Shown here piece after piece: positions 1 to 6,647 of a DNA stretch of 10,745 nucleotides. The DNA comes from Rickettsiales bacterium (GTDB taxonomy: Bacteria; Pseudomonadota; Alphaproteobacteria; Rickettsiales; UBA1997). The stretch is taken from contig JAITOR010000054.1 in the NCBI GenBank assembly GCA_031289855.1, positions 1 to 10,745 of the forward strand, read 5' to 3'. Position 1 is the stretch's first letter. Each line of letters opens with the position of its first letter. Under the pieces are notes generated by a model that worked only from the letters and a program-made list of their open reading frames with translations, was not told the origin of the DNA and made no database searches. Made by a program: the position numbers and the translations under genes.

Positions 1-1
1 G

Positions 2-181
2 ATGACACAGAAAGAAAAAGCAAAAAAAATTTTTGAAAACATCACTGGAGCATATCGAAAGGTAATTGCAAGTGAAGAAGGTAAATGTTTTTTTCTTAAA
101 AGGAATCAAGCGTTCGATACGAGATTGACGCAGACCTGTGATATTGGAAATGCAAAAAGAGGGGGTTTATTCAGGTCATAA
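2..181 (+). CDS. C-terminal part of an unrecognised protein (cut by window edge)
   Basis: An open frame enters from the left edge and ends at a TAA at 179-181, giving 59 visible residues. The first visible codon happens to be ATG. One base precedes it in the window, so I cannot tell whether it is the true start of a small protein or an internal methionine; I treat the gene as partial. The visible part is basic and hydrophilic. It begins MTQKEKAKKIFENITGAY, has two cysteines, and ends in a Gly/Arg-rich tail (GGLFRS). There is no membrane segment and no motif I can assign to a family. Its G+C is about 35%, and higher still in the last third, which is a little above the surrounding DNA and is consistent with real coding. 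It converges on the lepB operon across a 304-base gap. No function is proposed. Confidence 0.5.
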   Translation: MTQKEKAKKIFENITGAYRKVIASEEGKCFFLKRNQAFDTRLTQTCDIGNAKRGGLFRS

Positions 182-200
182 TATTATGTTTTTAATTTTT

Positions 201-240
201 ATTGTGATTATAATATTGTGATTATAATAATGTGATTAAA
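201..240. repeat. 14-bp tandem repeat, about 2.8 copies
   Basis: The unit ATTGTGATTATAAT occurs perfectly at 201-214 and 215-228. A third, degenerate copy (AATGTGATTAAA) fills 229-240 and runs straight into the terminator hairpin. Such short repeats are common sites of slipped-strand length change. It may be just that, or a protein-binding array; the sequence does not decide between them. Confidence 0.75.
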
Positions 241-274
241 ACAAAGCCTTGTATTAAATAATGCAGGGTTTTGT
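241..274. terminator. Probable bidirectional intrinsic terminator
   Basis: ACAAAGCCTTGT (241-252) pairs with GCAGGGTTTTGT (263-274) over 12 positions, some of them G-U, around a 10-base loop that can itself partly pair. On the - strand the stem is followed by a short T run, so it would end the pilin-secG-lepB transcript about 210 bases past the lepB stop. On the + strand it lies 60 bases after the stop of the partial gene and is followed by a weaker T-rich stretch. The stem has few G-C pairs, which is usual for AT-rich genomes. Function is inferred from structure and position. Confidence 0.55.
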
Positions 275-485
275 TTATTAAGTAAATTTTGTTTTTAAAA
301 CAATCAATAATTAATAATATGCAACACATATCCAACATATACATTATAATCATGTTTATATTATACAACATAAGTGTAAAGTATGGAAGTATATAAAGAA
401 ATAAATATTAATTATTTAATTGAATACTCAAAGAAAAGAATAATTGTGAATATAATGAAAAAACAATTAATGAAACTATATTAGT

Positions 486-1265
486 TTATTTGATTACTTT
501 AAATATTCTATCAAACCTTACATTCTTCCAAATTTTAAAAATTGTTCCCCATTTTGAAAAGAAAACAAATCTTGCTCGTCCAATCAAATTTTGCGACGGA
601 ATAAAACCAGTTTCCGTAAATCTGCTGTCAAGCGAATTATCACGATTATCACCCATGAAAAAATAATATCCAACTGGCACTTCAAAAATTTGAGTATTAT
701 CAGCCCTACCATCCTCCACAATATCCAAAACAACAAATTTATGCTCATTAATAATTTCGTTATAACCTTTCACAAGTTTCTTTCCTTCCGTTTCAACAAA
801 TTCACCCGCATATTCCTTTTCAATTTTCTCGCCATTTATGTAAAGCACTCCCTCCTTTACCTGTATTTTATCACCTGGGAGTCCAATGAGTCGTTTAATA
901 TAAGCAATTGTTGGGTCACTTGTAATTCTAAAAACAACCACATCTCCACGTATGACTTTTTTTTCATTAAAACCAATTCTACCATCAAATGGAAACATTG
1001 CAAAAGGAAATGAATATTTTGTATAACCATAATCATATTTTGAAACAATTATAAAATCACCCTCTAAAAGTCCAGGTTTCATGGAACCGCTTGGAATATA
1101 AAATGGTTCATACAAAAAACTTCTTATAATCGTCGCCACCACAAGCGCAATCAATAAATCCTTAATGGTTTTTGCGGTGGTCCTATTTTCTTCTTTTGAG
1201 TCTAAAAATAACCATATTAAAATCTTTTTACAAAATTCATATACTTTTAAATAATATTTTTTCAT
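486..1265 (-). CDS. lepB: Signal peptidase I
   Basis: This is the inner-membrane serine protease that removes signal peptides from proteins exported through Sec or Tat. The 259-residue product starts with a basic segment, followed by one clear membrane helix (about 33-52). All the family boxes are present. The nucleophile is Ser61 in PSGSMKPGL, the general base is Lys124 in YIKRLIGLPGDKI, and the conserved GDNRDNSLDSR box spans 205-215. A beta-rich periplasmic domain fills the rest. Length is typical of proteobacterial LepB enzymes with a single N-terminal anchor. The ATG follows the secG stop by two bases (TAA-GT-ATG), so translation is probably coupled. LepB is the third gene of the pilin-secG-lepB operon. 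The rnc and era genes that often follow lepB in proteobacteria are absent; a non-coding gap follows instead. It acts on ordinary signal peptides such as that of the porin at 6648-8036, not on prepilins, which need a different peptidase. Confidence 0.97.
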   Translation of the reverse strand: MKKYYLKVYEFCKKILIWLFLDSKEENRTTAKTIKDLLIALVVATIIRSFLYEPFYIPSGSMKPGLLEGDFIIVSKYDYGYTKYSFPFAMFPFDGRIGFNEKKVIRGDVVVFRITSDPTIAYIKRLIGLPGDKIQVKEGVLYINGEKIEKEYAGEFVETEGKKLVKGYNEIINEHKFVVLDIVEDGRADNTQIFEVPVGYYFFMGDNRDNSLDSRFTETGFIPSQNLIGRARFVFFSKWGTIFKIWKNVRFDRIFKVIK

Positions 1266-1267
1266 AC

Positions 1268-1612
1268 TTATTTAACATTAGGCAATTTTAATAAATCAGT
1301 GGCACCTTTTAAATCTTCAATTGTGGGCTTTTCTTCTTTTGCTTGTTCTGTGGCAAATCTTTCAACTTCACTTTTGTTGGATGATTTTCTGGCGGAAATT
1401 GTTGCCAATAATAAAGAATTTAACATAAACAACACGAACAATACCATAGTTGCCTTTGATATTGGAGTGCTTGTGCTTCTTTTTGAAAGCATTTTTTGAC
1501 TTGCACCAGCACCAATTCCACTCAAAGAATCTTGCTCCGTTTGTTGTAATAAAACAAAAATTATTATTAAAACTGATATCAAAATTTGTAAATAAAACAA
1601 AAAACTTAACAT
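1268..1612 (-). CDS. secG: Protein translocase subunit SecG
   Basis: SecG is the small, non-essential subunit of the SecYEG channel that helps SecA push proteins across the inner membrane. The 114-residue product has the family layout. A first membrane helix (about 3-22) is followed by the conserved LLQ segment and a Gly/Ala/Ser-rich cytoplasmic loop (residues about 29-37, GIGAGASQK). A second helix lies at about 55-73, and a charged hydrophilic tail of about 40 residues ends the protein. Start choice is firm: a good Shine-Dalgarno sequence, AGGAG, overlaps the stop codon of the upstream pilin-like gene and sits 5 bases before the ATG. Lying between a pilin-like gene and lepB makes this a small protein-export operon. 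The hydrophilic tail is the least conserved part of the family and tells nothing specific. Confidence 0.93.
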   Translation of the reverse strand: MLSFLFYLQILISVLIIIFVLLQQTEQDSLSGIGAGASQKMLSKRSTSTPISKATMVLFVLFMLNSLLLATISARKSSNKSEVERFATEQAKEEKPTIEDLKGATDLLKLPNVK

Positions 1613-1617
1613 AAAAA

Positions 1618-1622
1618 CTCCT
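1618..1622 (-). promoter_or_regulatory. Shine-Dalgarno site of secG
   Basis: On the - strand the sequence reads TAGGAGTTTTTATG. TAG is the stop of the pilin-like gene, AGGAG is a near-consensus ribosome binding site, and ATG at 1612 starts secG after a 5-base spacer. It fixes the secG start and shows that this organism does use Shine-Dalgarno pairing, which matters because several first genes in this window have none. Confidence 0.75.
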
Positions 1623-2292
1623 AAAAACCTAAATTAAAAAATAAAACACAAGATAAACTATTCAAACTTTCACCACCACCTTCGCCACCACAAGAATCAT
1701 GATTAAAACCAACACCTATCACATCTCCAGTATCCAAATTTCCATCATCACTCTTATCATCAATATACAACGCATCTTTCAATGTTAAAGCAAGATTTGA
1801 TTTATCAAAATCAATTGAAAATGTAGCATTATCAAAAGTTATATTATTTTTACCACCAAATAATGCAATAGAATTCTTTTTGAATTCAGCATATTCTGTA
1901 TTTCCAACCACTCTATTTCCTAATGCATACCAAGCACCTTTAATTTTAGCGGGAATACTATAAATTCTATTCAAAAAAATAATTTCACAATCATTAATTT
2001 TATGCTCTGAAAAGAATAATTCTTTATCTTGTAAATTTTTCCATGCAATACAAGAATTTTCAAACTTAAAAGTTCCATCAACAGCGCCGGGAAAATTTCC
2101 AGTATTCTCATAATATGTAAAAATTGAAGTTCTATAATTGTTAACTTCTGTAATTGTTGCCCTTAAATTTGCATTTTTCATTAAATATAAACATGAAGTT
2201 ACACCAGCAATCAAGAATGATATAACAATCATCACCACCACTAACTCAATAATTGAAAAAGCACTTTTATTTTTAAATATATTAAATATCAT
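1621..2292 (-). CDS. Pilin-like protein with N-terminal prepilin (class III) signal
   Basis: The 223-residue product begins with a short basic leader (MIFNIFKNKSA) and then FSIIELVVVMIVISFLIAG, the hallmark of type IV pilins and type II secretion pseudopilins. Cleavage would fall between Ala11 and Phe12, with Glu16 as the conserved +5 glutamate. Position -1 is Ala rather than the usual Gly. After the helix comes a globular domain with YENTGNFPGAVDG (61-73), familiar from pseudopilins. Near the C-terminus a Gly/Asp-rich stretch (DDGNLDTGD, 182-190) resembles the DDG...G segment of several alphaproteobacterial pilin-like proteins. Six cysteines (34, 81, 102, 201, 215 and none other after it apart from these five visible in the mature part) should be read simply as Cys34, 81, 102, 201 and 215. 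VTSC at 31-34 also fits a lipobox, so a lipoprotein is an alternative. First gene of the secG-lepB operon; a TATTAT (2312-2307) upstream is a possible -10 but has no clear -35. No other pilus gene is present here. Confidence 0.75.
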   Translation of the reverse strand: MIFNIFKNKSAFSIIELVVVMIVISFLIAGVTSCLYLMKNANLRATITEVNNYRTSIFTYYENTGNFPGAVDGTFKFENSCIAWKNLQDKELFFSEHKINDCEIIFLNRIYSIPAKIKGAWYALGNRVVGNTEYAEFKKNSIALFGGKNNITFDNATFSIDFDKSNLALTLKDALYIDDKSDDGNLDTGDVIGVGFNHDSCGGEGGGESLNSLSCVLFFNLGF

Positions 2293-2367
2293 ATTGTAAC
2301 TATTGCATAATATTTTTTTTAAATCAAATTTATTATTAAATTCAAATACTATTTATATAAAATTTAT

Positions 2368-2400
2368 TTGACTTTAAAAAAAAAATCTATACTCTATAAA
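2368..2400 (+). promoter_or_regulatory. Candidate promoter of the tRNA-Arg gene
   Basis: TTGACT (2368-2373) is a near-consensus -35. It is followed by an uninterrupted run of ten A. Two -10 candidates exist: TATACT (2388-2393), with only a 14-base spacer, and TATAAA (2395-2400), with 21. Neither spacing is ideal, so the exact -10 is uncertain, but the tRNA begins at 2409, just where a transcript would be expected. Confidence 0.4.
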
Positions 2401-2408
2401 TTATCAAT

Positions 2409-2485
2409 GTATCCTTAGCTCAGCTGGATAGAGCAACAGCCTTCTAAGCTGTAGGTCATGAGTTCGAATCTCGTAGGATACACCA
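2409..2485 (+). tRNA. tRNA-Arg (anticodon UCU)
   Basis: A complete cloverleaf of 77 bases including the encoded CCA. The acceptor stem GTATCCT (2409-2415) pairs perfectly with AGGATAC (2475-2481). The D arm is GCTC...GAGC. The anticodon stem ACAGC/GCTGT encloses the loop CTTCTAA, giving anticodon TCT, which reads AGA/AGG arginine codons. The T arm carries GTTCGAATC. The discriminator base is A2482 and CCA is at 2483-2485, followed at once by a T run. AGA is the most used arginine codon in AT-rich genomes, so this tRNA should be important. It lies on the + strand between two - strand genes. No repeat of its 3' end was seen in the window, so there is no sign that it serves as an integration site here. 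Confidence 0.97.
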
Positions 2486-2534
2486 TTTTTGTTTTAAATA
2501 CCATTTATCCGTTTCAATTACTTTCAACTTCGTT

Positions 2535-4268
2535 TTATTTTCCACCAATATTTAACATTCCATTGAATACTCCACCTCTTTTCACCAATTCATCAAAGCC
2601 ACCTTCCTCTATAATTTTTCCATCATCAAAAACAACTATTTTATCCATATTTTTTAATGTGTTAAGCCTGTGTGCTATTACAATTACGGTTTTACCTTCC
2701 ATAAATTCATTCAAAATATCGACAATTTCTTGCTCCACCGTTACATCAAGTGCGGCAGTAGTTTCATCTAAAACCAAGATATGGCCATGTTTTAACATTG
2801 CTCTTGCAATTATAAGTCGTTTTCTTTGGCCGCCACTCAAATTTTGTCCACCTTCGCTTATTATCGTGTCAAAACCATTTTCCATCTGCGTGATAAAATC
2901 GTAACATTTTGCTTTTTTACAAGCATCAACAACCTCATCATTGGTCGCTTTATTATTACTATAAACTAAATTCTCTCTAACGGTTCTGTTAAATAAAAAT
3001 GTATCTTGTGGAATGTAGGCTATATTTTTCCTCAAACTTTCCACTTTAAAATCATTCAAATTGTAGTTGTCAATTTTAATGTTTCCTGCTTGTATATCCT
3101 GCAATCGTAACAATAATTTTACAAAAGTTGTTTTACCACCACCACTTTTTCCCACCACTCCAATTTTTTCACCTTTTTTGATAGTTAGATTAAGATTTTC
3201 AAAAACATTTTTTTTATCATACCCAAACAATACATTCTCAAAAACGATGCTGGGAGCCTCATTTAATATAACATTTTCCGAATTATCTTTTTCTATAATT
3301 TCTGGTGTAATGTCAATTTTACTTATTCCAGATTCAATTTTACCAACAGATTCTGCATATTTAAATAAACTATCTATTGAAACCCTAATATTCACTAATA
3401 TATCTATGCCACCAGAGGTTAAAAATATAAAATTTCCAGTGCTTATTGAACCTTCAAGCATTTTTTCCAAACATAAATATAAGAAAACGAATGATGATAT
3501 ACCAAGTCCCGCAAATGTAAGAAACCAAGTAATGGCATTAACTTTATATAAATCAACACTATCACTCAATATTTTTAAACTACTTTTTTTGATATTTGCC
3601 CTCTCTTCATTTTCTTTTGCAAAAATTTTAATTGTGGAGATATTTATAAAACAATCATTTATTTCTTTTATTGCTAAAATTTCCGCCTTCGTTCTTTTTA
3701 ATGAAGCATTTTTTGTATAAACCGAAAGCATAAGCATGGTAATAAAAAGTACCACACAACATACTAAAAATACAATTGCCAATTTACTATCAATATTAAA
3801 AAACTGGTAATCAATAATTATAAACACAAGCACTACGGCAAAAATACTTGCCAAACTATTCATTGCACTTACAAAATTTGTAATCACACTATCAACCCTA
3901 ACACTTAAATCACCAGCACTTGTTTTGTTAAAATAATCCGTAGAATTGCGAACCAATATATTGAAGAGTAAACTTTTTATATCCTCTTTCATTTTAACAT
4001 CCACATTATATATATTTTTTACAAAGATAAATCTGGTTATATTACCTGTAAATCTTGCAAGAATATAAACAACAAATAGCCAAGCACCAGTTTCCAAAGT
4101 TAATTGTTTATTTTGCAAATTGTCAACTATAATACCATACACTTTTTTGAAGACAATTACATTGCAAAACATTCTAACTGTAGGTAAGAAAAATACTACA
4201 CAAAATAAGCTAAATTTGTATTTTTTTAGTATTGGACTTGCTTTTTGGAAAAATGTTTTAAGTTGCAT
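2535..4268 (-). CDS. ABC exporter half-transporter (membrane domain fused to ATPase)
   Basis: A 577-residue exporter of the MsbA/HlyB-like type, expected to work as a homodimer in the inner membrane. The N-terminal half (about 20-320) holds the membrane helices, clearest near 17-37, 62-80, 138-153, 163-183, 247-267 and 275-295. The ATPase domain follows, with Walker A GKSGGGKT (373-380), Q-loop Gln421 in AYIPQDTFLFN, signature LSGGQRKR (477-484), Walker B ILVLDE (497-502), D-loop AALD (505-508) and switch His533 in IAHR. Every catalytic element is intact. The substrate cannot be read from sequence; lipid-linked, peptide or drug export are all possible, and I see no peptidase or other accessory domain. 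It is a single-gene unit with its own promoter-like element just before the ATG, and divergent from the mutase. No terminator is visible after its stop, so read-through would run antisense into the tRNA. Confidence 0.93.
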   Translation of the reverse strand: MQLKTFFQKASPILKKYKFSLFCVVFFLPTVRMFCNVIVFKKVYGIIVDNLQNKQLTLETGAWLFVVYILARFTGNITRFIFVKNIYNVDVKMKEDIKSLLFNILVRNSTDYFNKTSAGDLSVRVDSVITNFVSAMNSLASIFAVVLVFIIIDYQFFNIDSKLAIVFLVCCVVLFITMLMLSVYTKNASLKRTKAEILAIKEINDCFINISTIKIFAKENEERANIKKSSLKILSDSVDLYKVNAITWFLTFAGLGISSFVFLYLCLEKMLEGSISTGNFIFLTSGGIDILVNIRVSIDSLFKYAESVGKIESGISKIDITPEIIEKDNSENVILNEAPSIVFENVLFGYDKKNVFENLNLTIKKGEKIGVVGKSGGGKTTFVKLLLRLQDIQAGNIKIDNYNLNDFKVESLRKNIAYIPQDTFLFNRTVRENLVYSNNKATNDEVVDACKKAKCYDFITQMENGFDTIISEGGQNLSGGQRKRLIIARAMLKHGHILVLDETTAALDVTVEQEIVDILNEFMEGKTVIVIAHRLNTLKNMDKIVVFDDGKIIEEGGFDELVKRGGVFNGMLNIGGK

Positions 4269-4275
4269 ATCGCTA

Positions 4276-4304
4276 ATTATAAAACATTTATTTTAAAAAC
4301 ACAA
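4276..4304 (-). promoter_or_regulatory. Promoter-like element of the ABC exporter
   Basis: Read on the - strand, TTGTGT (4304-4299) is followed after 17 bases by a perfect TATAAT (4281-4276). Seven bases separate the -10 from the ATG at 4268, so the predicted transcript would start at about 4269, leaving practically no leader and no room for a ribosome binding site. Confidence 0.5.
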
Positions 4305-4448
4305 GTAATTTTTTTGAAAAAACAGGAATTGCTCTACATAATTATTGATTTACAATTAGTTTCATTTAATACTGAAGGAAAACAATAAATACAAAAAGAA
4401 ATAAAATGTTGATGGATACAGCAAAATACCTACTTGTTAAAAATAATA

Positions 4449-4477
4449 TTGACAAAATAGAAAATATAAAATACAAT
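4449..4477 (+). promoter_or_regulatory. Strong sigma70-type promoter of the mutase gene
   Basis: A perfect -35, TTGACA (4449-4454), a 17-base spacer and TACAAT (4472-4477, five of six matches) make the best promoter in the window. Transcription should begin near 4484, giving a leader of about 20 bases before the ATG at 4504. No Shine-Dalgarno sequence is visible in that leader. Confidence 0.65.
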
Positions 4478-4503
4478 CTTGTCATAAATAAACTTGTTTT
4501 TAT

Positions 4504-5895
4504 ATGTATAATAAATCTCATAAATTTACCCAATCTATTTTAAAAATGTATGATATAAGGGGGGTATATCAAACTGATTTCACAACTCTTGATGCATATT
4601 TTATAGGAAAAAGTTATGGAACTTTATTGAGAAATAGAAATTTAAAATCTTGTGTGGTTGGTATGGATGGTAGAGAAAGTTCTCCAGATTTGCAAGCAAA
4701 ATTTATTGAAGGTTTATTGACAACAGGAATTGATGCAATAAATATCGGTATGGTAATGTCTCCATGTATGTATTGGGCAATGTGGCATTTAAATTGTGAT
4801 GCTGGTATGATAATTACGGCATCTCATAATCCTGGTGAATACAATGGTTTTAAAATGTTAACCAAAGATTTACCAGTATGGGGTGAAGATATACAAGAAT
4901 TGGGCAAAATATCTGAAAATGGAAAATTTGCAGAAGGAAAAGGTGAAGTTAGTAAAACAAACATTAAAGATAAATATATAAAATTTATTTTATCACAATT
5001 GAAACAAGGAAAAAAGAATCTGAAGATTGCATTTGATACTGGAAATGGTGTGGTGGCTGACATTATAAAAGATGTAATTGGAAAAGTGCCAAACATTGAA
5101 CCCGTTTATTTATTCGACACAGTGGAAGGAAATTTTCCTAATCATTTGGCAGACCCATCTTTGCCGGATGAATATAAAGTTTTAAAACAAACGGTGCTTG
5201 ATAAAAAATGTGATTTGGGTATTGCTTATGATGGTGATGGTGATAGGGTTGGACTTATGGATAGTGAAGGTGTAATGTTTTTTGGCGACGAAACACTTGA
5301 TGTAATTATGCGACCATATTTAAAGGAAAATCCAGGTGCAAAGGTGATTTTTGAACTCACTTCTTCTCAACGATTAGTGAATGATATTAAAAAATTTGGT
5401 GGTGTACCTTTAATGTGGAAACCTGGTCATTCTACGATTAAAACAAAGATGAAAAGTGATAATGTTGGAATTGGTGGCGAAACTTCAGGTCACATGTATT
5501 ATGGCGAAAACAAAAACTTTGATGATAGTTTGTTTGCGACTATGAAGGTTATAAATTATCTTTCAAGTATTGAAGAAACATTAGTTGATATTAAAAAAAC
5601 ATTTCCAATTACATATTTGACAAAAAAATACAAAATTAAAACACCCGATGACATTGTGAAATTTGAGGCTCCAAAGCGTATTGCAGAACGAATGTTAAAA
5701 AAGAATAGAGAAGTTATACAAATTGATGGAGCAAGGGTTTATGTGAATGAAAATGATTGGTGGTTGATTAGAAGTAGTAACACCGAGCCAGCAATGACCG
5801 CAAGGTGTGAAGCCATGACAGAAGAAGGGCTTACTGTTTGTAAGAAAGAATTGGAAGATGAATTGAAAAAAGAAGGTTTTGAAATAAAATGGTAA
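4504..5895 (+). CDS. Phosphomannomutase / phosphoglucomutase
   Basis: A member of the alpha-D-phosphohexomutase family (ManB/AlgC type), which interconverts sugar 6-phosphates and 1-phosphates in the cytoplasm for nucleotide-sugar and surface glycan synthesis. The 463-residue product has all four active-site loops. These are the phosphoserine loop TASHNP (105-110, Ser107 being the phosphorylated residue), the metal loop DGDGDR (243-248), the sugar-recognition loop GGETSGH (324-330) and the phosphate-binding loop RSSNTEP (423-429). Length is normal for the bacterial enzyme. The N-terminal YDIRG motif is at 16-20. Relatives usually carry some residues ahead of it, which favours the ATG at 4504 over a second in-frame ATG at 4546. 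Whether mannose or glucose phosphate is preferred cannot be read from these loops, so no symbol is given. It is transcribed alone from the promoter at 4449-4477, and its stop lies 4 bases from the end of the convergent permease gene. Confidence 0.93.
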   Translation: MYNKSHKFTQSILKMYDIRGVYQTDFTTLDAYFIGKSYGTLLRNRNLKSCVVGMDGRESSPDLQAKFIEGLLTTGIDAINIGMVMSPCMYWAMWHLNCDAGMIITASHNPGEYNGFKMLTKDLPVWGEDIQELGKISENGKFAEGKGEVSKTNIKDKYIKFILSQLKQGKKNLKIAFDTGNGVVADIIKDVIGKVPNIEPVYLFDTVEGNFPNHLADPSLPDEYKVLKQTVLDKKCDLGIAYDGDGDRVGLMDSEGVMFFGDETLDVIMRPYLKENPGAKVIFELTSSQRLVNDIKKFGGVPLMWKPGHSTIKTKMKSDNVGIGGETSGHMYYGENKNFDDSLFATMKVINYLSSIEETLVDIKKTFPITYLTKKYKIKTPDDIVKFEAPKRIAERMLKKNREVIQIDGARVYVNENDWWLIRSSNTEPAMTARCEAMTEEGLTVCKKELEDELKKEGFEIKW

Positions 5896-5899
5896 TGAT

Positions 5900-6646
5900 T
5901 TAATACTTCTTATTAAAGTCATGAAAAGCAATAAACATCAATAATGGAATATATATGACAGATTGCACTACGATAATATAGTATTCTTGTGGATTATTAA
6001 GCCCATATATCAACCACTCGCTTTTTGCGAATAGATCCAATCTTGGAAAAAACATTGATAGAGTTTTTAAAAGTAAACTCAAAAAATCATTGTATTTTGA
6101 TAAATCAATACTATATGTGAAAAATCCAAACATTCTTGATATAAAATAAAAACTAAAAGTTGACAGTATTGAATTAAAGGCATTCTTAAATGCAAGAGAT
6201 ATGGTAATTGCAAATGTAATTACTATTAAAATTTCAAAAACCATACTCAAACTCCATAAAAAATTACCAACAAACGATTGTTGATATAATGAAAGTAATA
6301 TAATTGCTGACAATAATAACGCAATTCCAATTATACAAAAACTAATCCAAAGTATAAAAACAAATTCATTTCTTGTTATATTTTTTGATAAAATAAATTC
6401 TATTTCTTTATTATCAAAACTTTTGCCAATATAAAAACATACAAAAATTACAATTCCACCAATGATTATAAATCTTATACCACCGGCAAAATATACTAAT
6501 TGCATTTTTATTTCTTCACTTAACGCGGTCGAACCTATAAAATTAGATATACCAAAAACAATAAATAATAAAACAAAAATCCCATAATATAACTTACTTC
6601 TTATGGAAGTCAGTAAAATATATTTTACAAGATGTGTTTTTCGCAT
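5900..6646 (-). CDS. ABC-2-type transporter permease
   Basis: A 248-residue inner-membrane protein with six predicted helices (about 21-41, 53-74, 94-120, 131-153, 157-177 and 222-241), the layout of ABC-2-type permeases. After the second helix, DNKEIEFILSKNITRNEF (78-95) matches the pattern typical of this superfamily, where an acidic residue, an 'IE-lLS-pISR' segment and a new helix follow each other. FPRLDLF (200-206) recalls the LFP-n/d-f motif before the last helix in the NosY-like branch. Such permeases need a separate ATPase subunit, and none is visible in the window. The ATG follows the porin stop by one base (TAA-T-ATG), so the two are almost certainly co-transcribed and probably translationally coupled. 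The substrate is unknown. Assignment rests on topology and the two motifs, not on a catalytic residue. Confidence 0.72.
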   Translation of the reverse strand: MRKTHLVKYILLTSIRSKLYYGIFVLLFIVFGISNFIGSTALSEEIKMQLVYFAGGIRFIIIGGIVIFVCFYIGKSFDNKEIEFILSKNITRNEFVFILWISFCIIGIALLLSAIILLSLYQQSFVGNFLWSLSMVFEILIVITFAITISLAFKNAFNSILSTFSFYFISRMFGFFTYSIDLSKYNDFLSLLLKTLSMFFPRLDLFAKSEWLIYGLNNPQEYYIIVVQSVIYIPLLMFIAFHDFNKKY

Positions 6647-6647
6647 A

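Larger units (their letters stand above)
182..485. other. AT-rich convergent intergenic region
   Basis: These 304 bases lie between two genes that end facing each other. The left part holds a 14-bp tandem repeat (201-240) and a hairpin (241-274), both listed separately. The right part (about 280-485) is very AT-rich. It has a perfect TATAAT at 345-350 without a recognisable -35, and a 33-codon open frame (383-484) that I do not accept as a gene. I see no RNA gene here. Confidence 0.6.
4269..4503. other. Divergent promoter region between exporter and mutase
   Basis: These 235 bases separate two genes read away from each other and hold a promoter-like element for each, listed separately. The middle (about 4305-4445) is AT-rich with no RNA gene or strong hairpin that I can see. 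Confidence 0.55.

Noticed and set aside
383..484. A 33-codon + strand open frame preceded at a distance by TATAAT, ending one base before the lepB stop
   Set aside because: It is low-complexity and Lys/Ile/Asn-rich, as expected by chance in AT-rich DNA. It has no Shine-Dalgarno site, no matching -35 and no recognisable motif.
591..1013. A 140-codon + strand open frame antisense to lepB
   Set aside because: It lies wholly inside lepB, whose catalytic motifs are complete on the other strand; the antisense product shows no domain pattern.
2409..2485. tRNA-Arg as an attachment site for an integrated element
   Set aside because: No direct repeat of the tRNA 3' end, no integrase and no phage or plasmid genes were seen; the neighbours are ordinary envelope genes.
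3067..3720. A 217-codon + strand open frame antisense to the ABC exporter
   Set aside because: It lies inside an exporter gene with a full set of ATPase motifs. Long antisense frames are common opposite AT-rich genes.
4406..4543. A 45-codon + strand open frame overlapping the start of the mutase gene
   Set aside because: It spans the strong promoter at 4449-4477, so a transcript from that promoter would not contain its start. Its composition is Asn/Ile/Lys-rich without motifs.
4546..4548. Second in-frame ATG of the mutase as its start
   Set aside because: It would begin the protein directly at MYDIRG, whereas family members usually carry several residues before this motif; the ATG at 4504 also lies close to the predicted transcription start.
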